Source of the DNA: Magicicada septendecula
Taxonomy: Eukaryota; Arthropoda; Insecta; Hemiptera; Cicadidae
Direction of reading: 5' to 3'
Length of the DNA stretch: 64,000 nt
Assembly: GCA_034769895.1 (NCBI GenBank)
Contig: CM068375.1
Location: forward strand, 252,009,542-252,073,541
Shown piece by piece: positions 11,288 through 21,380 of this stretch. The first letter of the stretch is position 1; every line of letters begins with the position of its first letter. A program made the translations under genes and the position numbers. Under the pieces are notes generated by a model. The model had not been told where the DNA came from. It saw only the letters and a program-made list of their open reading frames with translations, and ran no database searches.

Positions 11288-14009
11288 TTTTACTTCCATG
11301 TTCCTTAAGGAAATGGAAGTATGGTGATGGCAAAAAAATCGTGTTCGAGATTATTGCAGATTCTGATTTTACTACACTCAAAACATGAAAAAAAGTCATT
11401 TTTCGAAAAGTGTGTGTGTCTGTCTGCGTTTCTGTCTGTAGATTTTTTTCTATGGCAAACGATAAAAGCCGCAAATGTAAACAGAATCAAATTATGTTTT
11501 GCATACAGCCCTCAATTGTAGAGTGCTCAGGACCTATTGTTTTTGGTGAAGATCGGTTAAGGGAAAGGGGTAGTTTACCTGCAACGTTTTATGTTTTAAC
11601 AAGGGTATTTTGTATGGCAAACGATAACAGCCGCAAATTCAAACACAATCAAATAATTATTTGCATACACCCCTAACTTGTGGAGTTCTCAAGACCTATT
11701 GATTTAGGTGAAGATCGGTTAAGGGAAAGGGGTAGTTTACCTGCTACGTTTTATGTTTTAAAAGGGTATTTTATATGGCAAACGATAAGAGCCGCAGATT
11801 CAAACAGAATCAAATAATGTTTTGCATACAGCCCTGATCTGTAGCGTACTCAAGACCTATTGTTTTAGGTGAAGATCGGTTAAGGGAAAGGGGTAGTTTA
11901 CCAGCAACGTTTTGTTTTAAAAGGGTATTTTTTATGGCAAACGATAAGAGTCGCAAATTCAAACAGAATCAAATAATTTTTTGCATGTGGCCCTGATTTG
12001 TAGAGTACTCAAGACCTATTGATTTTGGTGAAGATCGGTTAAGGGAAAGGGGTAGTTTACCTGCAACGTTTTTTTAACAAGGGTATTTTCTATGGCAAAC
12101 GATAACAGCCGCAAATTCAAACAGAATCAACTACTCTTTTGCATACAGCCCTGAATTATATAGTTCTCAAGACCCATTGGTTTTGGTGAAGATCGGTTTA
12201 GGGAAAGGGGTAGTTTACCTGCAACATTTTATATTTTAACAAGGGTATTTTCTATGGCAAACGATAAAAGCCGCAAATGTAAACAGAATCAAATTATGTT
12301 GTGCATACAGCCCTGAATTGTAGAGTGCTCAGGACCTATTGTTTTTGGTGAAGATCGGTTAAGGGAAAGGGGTAGTTTACCAGCAACGATTTTTATCAAG
12401 GGTAATATTTTTTCTATGGCAAACGATAACAGCCGCAAATTGAAACAGAATCAAATAATGTTTTGCATGCTGCCCTGAATTGTAGAGGACTGAAGGTCTG
12501 TTGATTTGGGTGAAGATCGGTTTAGAGAAACGGGTAGTTTACCTGCAACGTTTTATGTTTTAACAAGGCTATTTAGTATGGCAAACGATAAGAGCCGCAA
12601 ATTCAAAAAGAATCAAATAATGTTTTGCATACAGCCCTGATTTGTAGAGTACTCAAGACCTATTGTTTTTGGTGAAGATGGGTTAATGGGAAGGGGTAGT
12701 TTACCTGCAACGTTTTATGTTTTAAAAGGGTATTTTATATGGCAAACGATAAGAGTCGCAAATTCAAACAAAATCAAATACTTTTTTGCATACAGCACTG
12801 ATTTGTAGAGTACTCAATATCTGTTGTTTTTGGTGAAGATCATTTAACGGGAAGGGGTAGTTTGCCTGCATCGTTTTTCTTATCAAGGGTAATTTTACTT
12901 TTTATTTTCTATGGCAAACGATAGCCGCAAATTCAAACAGAATCAAACAATTTTTTGCATACAGCATTGATTTGTAGAGTACACAAGACCTATTGTTTTT
13001 GGTGAAGATCGGTTAAGTGAAAGGGGTAGTTTACCGGCAACATTTGTTTTTATCAAGGGTAATTTTTTCCTATGGCATACGATAACAGCCGCAAATTCAA
13101 ACAGAATCAACTAGTCTTTTTCATACCTTTCTTAATTATACCGAACTCAAGGTCTGTTGATTTTGTTGAAGATCGGTTAAGGGAAAGGGTTAGTTTACCT
13201 GCAACGTTTTATATTTTAACATGGATATTTAGTATGGCAAACGATAAGAGCCGCAAATTCAAACAGAATTTTTTGCATGCTGCCCTGAATTGTAGAGGCT
13301 GAAGGTCTGTTGATTTCGGTGAAGATCGGTTTAGAGAAAGTGGTAGTTTACCTGCAACGTTTTATGTTTTAACAAGGTTAATTTTTTTATGACGAACGAT
13401 AACTGCTGTAAATTCAAAGAAAATCGAATACTTTTTTGCATACCTTCCTAAATTGTAGAGAGCTCAAGGCCTGTTGATTTTGGTGAAGATCGGTAAAGGG
13501 AAAGTGGTAGTTTACCTGAAACATGTTATGTTGTAACAAGAGAAATGTTATCATGACGAACGATAACTGCCGCAAATTGAAACAGAATCAAATATTTTTT
13601 TGCATGCATCCCTGCATTGTAGAGGACTGAAGGTCTGTTGATTTTGGTGAAGATCGGTTTAGAGAAACGGGTAGTTTACCTGCTACGTTTTATGTTTTAA
13701 CAAGAGTAAAGTACTTAATTTTGGTAAACAAAGAAGTAGTTCTTTGTTAAAATTCCTTCCTGGGCTGTTTAGCCGTAGTCCAATGTTTTCTGCAAAACCA
13801 GACTTTTCGGCAGTGCCATCGACTTCCATCTCAGTGAAATTCGAGTGCGAAAACGTGAGGTGGTATACGTTAGTGACCACAGTACTGTGGTTTAAGGCTG
13901 AAGCAATAAGTAGAAAGAAGTAGTTTCTATGTAAATATTTCAATTCGAATATGATTTTAAATATAAATCTTAGAACATGGAAGTCCTGTATGGTTCTCCA
14001 TACCGATAT
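11288..14009 (+). mobile_element. Expanded HINE inserted in opposite orientation
   Basis: The 5' palindrome starts at 11288 (TTTACTTCCATG) and the 3' stem-loop ends at 14009 (CCATACCGATAT). The element is 2.72 kb. Most of it (about 11500-13690) is a minisatellite array, followed by the unique 3' region at about 13700-14009, including the block with CAGTACTGTGG. It is inserted into a minisatellite unit of the host HINE between T residues. With the dimer on its left it forms a near-palindromic layout centred at about 11275. Confidence 0.9.
11500..13690 (+). repeat. Minisatellite array, ~160-bp unit, about 14 copies
   Basis: The marker GAAGATCGG (or a one-base variant) recurs at about 11548, 11710, 11871, 12030, 12188, 12350, 12512, 12673, 12835, 13004, 13168, 13321, 13485 and 13649, giving a period of 153-169 bp. 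Each unit carries TATGGCAAACGATAA, CCGCAAATTCAAACAGAATC, a GCATACAGCCCTGA block and GGGGTAGTTTACCTGCAACG. Units vary by substitutions and small indels, so this is an aged tandem array rather than an assembly artefact. Confidence 0.95.
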
Positions 14010-14596
14010 TTTCTTAACCGATCTTTACCAAAATCAAAAGGCCTTGAGATCTCTACAGTTCAGGGATGTATGCAAACAATTATTTGATTATGTTTGACTT
14101 TACGGCAGTTAACGTTCGTCATAGAAAAAATTACCCTTGTTAGAACATAAAACGTTGTATGTAAACTATCCCTTTCTCTTAACCGAGCTTCACCAAAATC
14201 AAAAGCCCTTATGTTCTCTGCAATTAAGGGATGTATGCAAAAAATTATTTGATTCTGTTTGAATATGCGGCAGTTATCGTTCGTCATAGAAAAAATTACC
14301 CTTGTTAAAACATAAAACGTTGTAGGTAAACTACCCCTTTCCTTTAACCGATCTTCACCAAAAATAATAGGCCTTGAGTACTCTACAATTCAGGGCTATA
14401 TGCAAAAAATTATTTCATTCTATTTGAATTTGCGGCTGTTATCGTTTGCCATAGAAAAAATTCTACACACAGACACTTTTCGGAAAATGACTTTTCTTCA
14501 TGTTTTGAGGGTAGTACAATCAGAATCAGCCGTTATTTGGAACACGATTTTTTCGTCATGACCATACTTCTATTTCCTTATGGAACATGGAAGTAA

Positions 14597-14910
14597 TAAC
14601 TAGCCACCAGGGAGGTCAAAATATTTTCAAGGAGGGGCAAACAATTTTCCAAAGGAGACAAATTTTATATATTTTTCATACATGCACATATTAGTTTATA
14701 ATTCTCATATCATAATAGAAATAAGTACACAGCTTGTATTAATTGCTTTAATACAACAACACTGCCCAGCGATCCACGGGAAGCAAATCGATGTCCACCT
14801 TTTCGGCTTGCACGCGTTGTGTTGGTGTTGGTTTCGGCACTTTCCATTTAAAAAGCGTGCAAACATAATAAAATAGACATGAGTGAGGCCAGAAATAACG
14901 CCAATTGTGT

Positions 14911-14942
<32 letters not shown>

Positions 14943-15095
14943 CCTGCCGACCTTTTTATTGCGGTAATCACAATAATAAAACTTTGGAAAAGTAAACATT
15001 ACATAATTGAGATATGCTTGCCTGCCCGAAACGATATATTTTCACTCATACGTGATTTAAATTAAAATGAAAAATATAGAATATTGTTAAAGTGA
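14597..15095. other. Spacer with a (GT)n microsatellite
   Basis: Between two HINEs. It contains a GT-rich tract at about 14906-14942 with one interruption. No gene is recognised; open frames here are by-products of the repeat. Confidence 0.5.
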
Positions 15096-15734
15096 AATGA
15101 AATGTTTCCATAGAAACTACTTCTTTGTTGTCATTAACGTATTACGCATATAAAACATAAAATTTACTTCCTCCATCATCAACTACCATTTTAATTTATT
15201 AAAAAAATTACCCTCTCCCCCCTTCAACTACCCTTTTCATTTATAAATATTTCATCTACCTTTCTACAGTGGATTATTATGACCTTTTCAGGATACTTTA
15301 TTTATCAAAATTAAGCAATTTACTCTTGTTAAAACATAAAACGTTGCAGGTAAACTACCCCTTTCCCTTTACCGATCTTCACCAAAGACAATAGGCCTTG
15401 AGTACTCTACAATTCAGGGCTGTATACAAAAAATTATTTGATTCTGTTTGAATTTGCGGCTGTTATCGTTTGCCATAGAAAAAATTCTACACAGACACTT
15501 TTCGAAAAATGACTTTTTTTCTCATGTTTTGAGGGTAGTACAATCAGAATCTGGCGTTATCTTGAACACGATTTTTTTCGCCATGACCATACTTCCATTT
15601 CCTTATGGAACATGGAAGTAAAAATGACTTTTCTTCACGTTTTGAATGTAGTACAGTCAGAATCAGCCCTTTTCTCGAACACGATTTTTTCGCCATAACC
15701 ACGCTTTCATTTCCTTACGGAACGTGACAGTAAA
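15096..15734 (-). mobile_element. HINE truncated at its 3' end, with duplicated 5' terminus
   Basis: It begins in the TTTCCATAGAAACTACTTCTTT block without the stem-loop end, then carries about one minisatellite unit (15330-15480) and the 5' palindrome ending at about 15622. A second, more diverged copy of roughly the last 113 bp follows directly (about 15623-15734: TGACTTTTCTTCACGTTTTG to a degenerate palindrome). The duplicated 5' terminus is either the remnant of another tandem copy or a local duplication. Confidence 0.8.
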
Positions 15735-16833
15735 AAGTGATTAACAGTGTCAGTGTGTTATGATTACACACAGAAAAAGTTATGATTTAACTGAAGCATT
15801 AATGTGAAAAACAATAGGGAAGTTTATAAATGCTACGAGCTTCGAAGTATTAATGGGATATTTTTCAGAGTAAACAAGCTCTATTTTCTGATTTCACAAA
15901 ACTGTAAAAAGTAGGTAAGTTTGTACCACATACGTTATCCCTTCATTCAGTGAATGCAATGTGCACGGCAATAGGTTATAATACGTACATTAATTGCAGT
16001 ATCCAAGAAATTGGTTGGCATCTTCATGTTGTGGTTCCGTCAGTCCACATCTCCACGTCGTGTAAGCTTATAACCGTGAAATTAAATTTAAAAAATTGTC
16101 AAAAGTCTACCAGCTGAATATTGTTAAAAGACAATTATTATTTAATATTTCCCTTATCCTAGAAATACGCTCGAATTTATATATTCCAACTCATATTCCC
16201 CCTCATTGTCATATTGTTGTCTAACTGAACGCAACAAATTGAAACAATATTTAACTGTTAGTATACTATAAATATTTAAACAGTATTTACAGTAGGCCAG
16301 CGGGAACGGCGTTTGTATGTTAATCTAGAGGTTTCGGATTCTGTTCACATGCAGCGCCTTCAGGTTGCCTTTTCAACCTTCAGTTGGCTCAGCTATGAGT
16401 AGGCTATCGAAGATAACACACAGGGTAGTGATAGGCGTCTGAAACCTAGGCAAATAGACTATCCTGGCTCTTCTACGTCTTTCGATGGTACATGCAGAAG
16501 CCTGTTGGTGATGTTGCTATTGTTGTTGTTGTTGTTGTTGTTGTTATTATTGTTATTATTATACTCTTTGCTTATTTTTATGCTATTAAATGAGTTGCCG
16601 AAATTGGAGGTAGAGTACCATAATAGTGGACATGAGTTTCATGTTATTGTAAGCTTGTAATGAGTACTCTTCTGCCGAAGAGCAGGGAATAAACGAATGC
16701 CAGTTAGCATGTGCTGTGATGATTGGCACCTCGGTTTTAATTCCACGTATTTACCGTAGAAATTACGTGCTCAGTATTATTTAGCTCAACTGCTCTAGTT
16801 TTTTCGGCTGACCTGACCACAATAATGAAGAAA

Positions 16834-16835
16834 CG

Positions 16836-16873
<38 letters not shown>
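16834..16873. repeat. (CG)n(CA)n microsatellite
   Basis: A short alternating CG run passes directly into CA repeats. This is alternating purine-pyrimidine sequence. Confidence 0.95.
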
Positions 16874-16877
<4 letters not shown>

Positions 16878-18922
16878 GTAATCGCACAAATGCCCGAGAT
16901 CGGTCACGTCCATAGAACACTCGTCAGGGCGATCTCGTTTTCGTTCGTCATTTAACAGCAAATGAAACATTCAACCTTGGTTTTTCGAATAATCTCATTC
17001 TTTTGTATGCAGAACTTGGATTGAACGTCTATGGATATAAATTATGGAAACGATTTCTATTATATTAAATTTTCTTCTATGATATTTATTATCTTAGCGT
17101 GTTTACTGGCGGCTTTACAAATGTGTGTCCTGATTCATTATAAGTTTTATATTTAATCGGCATACCATTTAAAAAGGTGCCATTTTAAATGGTTACTGCT
17201 TCAGACGATTTTCAGCTATTAAGTATCGGCGTAAGCTATAAAGTATAAAATCTGATAGCAGTTCACATTTGCAGCTGCGGTTTGTAGCGATTGTCCTTGC
17301 CGAGAGAACGCGGTAAGGGTACTTGAAACACTGTCTATTACCACTGATTGTTAGTACAAAACCCTTTGAACAAGAGAGCGAATTGTCAGCGACTTTGTCC
17401 ATTCTTTGAGAAGAACGATGACGTACAAAATGAAGATTGCAATATTGTGTAACAGTACGAAAGAGCGTACATAGCATATGCTCGATGTTTATCGATCAGA
17501 ATTGAATATCCGAGTTTAAAGCGTATGAGTGATTTTTATTTTCTTCTGTTCCAGGTGAGTACCTATCAAGATACACAGTGAAAATTCATTAAATCCTGAG
17601 ACCATGTGGGTAAGTACAGTTGGGGATCTGCAGTATTCCCCCCACACACTTTTTTGTTATTTGCTGATGAACGTTTCGTCTGGAATCGGGGTTAGTGAAT
17701 TTTATTTAACCATGGTGAATTAAATTTGTAATTGTAGATAAAGATATGGTGGACGTTTGCTGTTTCTTATCACTTCACTGAACTTCCAAATAAGAAAAAT
17801 TACGGAACTTGTTGAAAAATCTTGATACTTGGTTGTGCAACTTTTTATGACGCAGCCTACGTGAAAAAACTCATTTGTTCGAAAAGTAATTAGGATATTA
17901 AATATCGCAATCGTAAACTATTTCCTTCCATATGGTTACAGTAATACCGTGTAAAATGTAGTTTTTGCTCCTTAAAAAGTGTAATTTAGTTATTGTTGTT
18001 AAAGACATTATTTTGTCGTACGATACTGTTAAAGAATGAGATGCTATTGTTCTCAGATGTTCCCTCAGGCCTCTTTTATTTAGAGCTATTGTTTTCTTTG
18101 AAAGCTCGTTCCAGCTTTTAACCTCAATCACTCTGGCGTTCGTTGCAAAGAGATGCCCTCAAAAGTCTCCCGTTCCTAACTTTTGTATTCTTTCAAAACA
18201 AAATGTGTTTTCACAACTCCGTTATTGTTGCCAGTATGATTCTGCTCACGCACGTTGTGTCCTGTCTGTTACCATCCTTCATTCGGGTGTCGTACTGCCA
18301 TTAGTGTGCCCACGTTTTTCCCGGCGTAACGTATTACTTTTTTCCTTATCCATATCCTAGATTTCCAAAGGTATTTTGCGTTAAATAAATGTCGCAACCA
18401 CTTGTTATTATGTTTGTCTTTTAATTAGAGGAAACTTTAAATCGTCTTCAATACGTGTATTTTGTTGCTACAGATTATAGAGATCTCATTCTGTAAACTG
18501 TGTGAAATTATCCTGTCATTTGTAATGTGTGACATCTAACTCTAGAAAACAGATTGAAAGGTGAGCGTGTAAATACCGGTAGTACTAAAGAAATTTTTGC
18601 TCATACACTTCCGTGGTCGGAATTTTTGATAATTAATAGTTTTCTCAGTTGACACCCTCGATTATCTCCTCCTCCTCCTCCTCCTCCTCTTCTTCGCATT
18701 AGAGTTGCGTCTTGTTGCCCCTTTGCCATAATGCATATCACGTTTCGCCACATCCAGCAGATACGTATGGGGGGAGGGAGTTTCGCAACGCATGTAACGT
18801 GGAATTGTAACATGAGCAAAACTCATTAATACATAGATGATTTCAACATATTACATATATTATCAAGTATGTCTTTGTAAGATTTTTTCATGATGATATT
18901 CAATTACTGTAATGTTAACAGG

Positions 18923-18926
<4 letters not shown>

Positions 18927-19012
<86 letters not shown>
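18927..19012. repeat. (GT)43 microsatellite
   Basis: 86 bases of uninterrupted GT, followed by ACGCGCGCGCACG. The whole tract is alternating purine-pyrimidine and among the longest perfect arrays in the window. Confidence 0.98.
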
Positions 19013-19015
<3 letters not shown>

Positions 19016-19153
19016 CGCGCGCACGATTTTCACTTATTAATTTAGATTAGATTAATAACATAAACCAAATAACGTTTTTGTTAGAGAATACAAATTTATT
19101 TAATGACGAAAAAGAAAAACAAGAAAAACAGTATACAGTGTTTTCTTTTAGAA

Positions 19154-19200
19154 CAGGGGTCTCTAAACTTTTTTACTTGAGGGCCGAATTGAAAAATCTT
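19154..19200 (+). repeat. Possible hAT-type element end
   Basis: The sequence starts CAGGGGTCTCTAAACTTTTT and continues with a GGGCCG motif. This resembles the consensus ends of many hAT elements (CAGGGGT...AAACTTTTT...GGGCC). I could not find a matching inverted end downstream, so it may be a truncated copy. It lies just outside the 2-kb repeat that begins about 19220. Confidence 0.4.
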
Positions 19201-19219
19201 GTAAGTCAGGCGGGCAAAC

Positions 19220-21380
19220 AACATATATATTGTTACAACACAAACAGCCACCCCAATACCAGGGAAAAACTATGAATCAACTATATTAAATGTTTAAACT
19301 AATGAAAATAAAATGACTATGACGCGACAAACGACTATGACCCAACCCAAGTGATTGACCAAATAAAATGAAACCAAATGAAAAGGAAATAAACAAAATA
19401 TAAATGAAATAAATGAAATCAAATGAGAAGATATAGAAAATACACAAACGAATAATATAGAACAGAAAAGGAGAAATGTTACACTCAAACAAAGTAATGA
19501 AAAAGAATCAAATAAATAATAAATGTAAATGATAATTATTAAAATCCAATAAAGTAAAAACAACCAAAGTACACTAACCAAAGAAATAGAGATTAAATAT
19601 TATAAATAACTCTATAATGAAATGAAACTTGTTAACAGTATAACTAACTATTGTGAAGTGAGAGATAGATAGTAAACATGATTAAGTGAGAAAGAGAATT
19701 TAATATTAGGGAATACCCACTAGTAACACTTAAAAACCATAAGAAAGTGCAAAGTGCCAGTGTAAACCCACAAAATAAATAGAAACCCTATTGATAGGTA
19801 TAGACACCTAAAAACCAGTGATAACACTACTCTTTAATGGTGAAAAGTACTAGAAAATAAGAATATTGTTGTTATTAGGATTAAGAGTAATTGTAGATTA
19901 GGAATACAATGGTATTCAGGGAAAAAATCCCATGAAGAGTCAAAGTAATAGTGTTACCATGGTTAGCTAGTAAAGATTAGAAAAGAAAAATATAGTAAAG
20001 AATAGAAAGGCAAAATAAGTAAAACATCCTATGTTCAAAGGAATAATTAGGTAGATAAAGTAAATGGTGTGATGAGGTTTGTCACCAAAAAATAAATAAG
20101 AATAAACAAAATATAAACAAGATCAGCATAGTAATTATTAAAAGATTTGTTCAATTAAGTTTATGAGTAGGAATATGGCTGAAAGAGTTATACAGACCAT
20201 AAACCTAAATATTATGTTATGTTTTATAAATAATAATAAATAATAAACAAGTTATAAAGTAAAGAGATAAATTCTTACGAACTTAATAATACTGGACAAG
20301 CCAGTTAGAAGGTAATAGACATATTGTAAAATAATAAGAACATACAATTATTATAAAACAATCCAAATCAATTCAAAAAGTAAAAAAATCATTTGTGACA
20401 AAACAAAACATGTATAAAGGTAAAATAATATTTAAATAGTATAAAATAAGAAAATATAGCCAATTACTACTTAGGCCTATAAAATGCCTAACTGTATAAA
20501 TCCAAAATCAACAAATTATAAGAAATTGACTATAGTATTAGCAAAATTCAAGGCAAGGAACTAATTAATGATAATTAGTGAATCATATTAAGATGTAAAA
20601 ATTAAATTAAGGACATAAAATAAGAAAGAAATGTAATTACATAATATGAACGTTATTGTCAAAACATTAATACACAAGCAAACCCAGCTTTGAGGGATGT
20701 CAAAATGATCTTTGAAAGAAAATACGAACAGTTGTGATAATATCTCATACATAGATAAGAAGACCGAAGAATAAAAGCAATCAGAAGATATTTAGTCATT
20801 TTGAATAAAAATTCAAATATTATAACAGTGGGCTTAAGATATGTATAGCCAATGAGAGACAGACCGTTACCATAACAACGGAACGTTATTTATTATTATT
20901 CCGTTAGAAACTGTTAGTTCATTATTGAAGCTCACGACGAATAGACGCCAAGCCGTAAGTGACTCAAATTTTAATTTTAAAACAATAAAAAGTAACCAAA
21001 TTTACTAAAATGAAGAACATAAATCTGATGAGGAACTGACAACCGAGGCCACAGACCAGATTAATAAATTCCAAATTAATAAATGTCGATCAACTTATAC
21101 GAAAAAGACGCAAGGCGTAATTAAATCCCAAAATGATGGAAGATTGATGACCAAAGGATGACCCAACCTATTTCAACTGAATAATGCTTCACCATAATTC
21201 AACCGATTGGATAAGTATTGCTGAATTACCCGAATTTAAGGAATAAATTCGTTTTAACTTTTTCTCACAACACTTTTAACTCCCACTATGAACTGATAAT
21301 CAAATTTCTTTCAAGGATTAATTAAAAATAAAACACTAAACTTATATGAAACTAGAAAATAACCTGTATAAAAATTACGA
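19220..21380 (-). repeat. ~2 kb interspersed repeat, copy 2
   Basis: Reverse-complement counterpart of 481-2200, with the same order of landmarks: CCCAACCCAAGTGATTGACC at 19341-19360, a CCCAGCTTTGAGGGATGTCA block at 20683-20702, and CAAATTTCTTTCAAGG at about 21301-21316. It is very AT-rich and non-coding. Its two inverted copies are about 17 kb apart and could pair. Confidence 0.75.

Larger units (their letters stand above)
8032..14596 (-). mobile_element. Host HINE (non-autonomous Helentron) split by two nested insertions
   Basis: The 3' terminus of the family (ATATCGGTATGGAGAACCATAC) starts at 8032, and the matching 5' palindrome ends at 14596. The host sequence survives in three blocks: 8032-8840, 11260-11287 and 14010-14596, about 1.42 kb in all. 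Joining the flanks re-forms an ordinary minisatellite unit. The text before 8841 and after 11259 both belong to the ...AAAACATAAAACGTTGCAGG... stretch. The text before 11288 (CTACCCCTT) and after 14009 (TTTCTTAACCGATC) belong to the CTACCCCTTTCCCTTAACCG stretch. Strand is given relative to the autonomous element at 49.8-57.9 kb. Confidence 0.85.
15735..19153. other. Non-coding stretch with microsatellites
   Basis: No convincing gene. It holds a GTT/ATT-type tract (about 16519-16561), a CG/CA tract (16834-16873), a CTC tract (about 18666-18690) and a long GT array (18927-19012). Short open frames here, such as 17193-17477 minus and 17898-18131 minus, have no recognisable motif. Confidence 0.5.

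Noticed and set aside
9820-11676. Several open frames of 60-119 codons, some with QTDRQTDRQTD-type repeats
   Set aside because: They are translations of HINE minisatellite units and the CAGACAGA microsatellite; the same text recurs at the repeat period on both strands.
8032-14596. CRISPR-like array, because of regular ~160-bp repeats
   Set aside because: There are no unique spacers; the whole unit repeats, and the array sits between Helentron termini in eukaryotic DNA.
17540-17630. Splice-site-like CTTCTGTTCCAG/GTGAGT sequence
   Set aside because: The acceptor and donor motifs are directly adjacent with no exon between, and there is no linked coding sequence.
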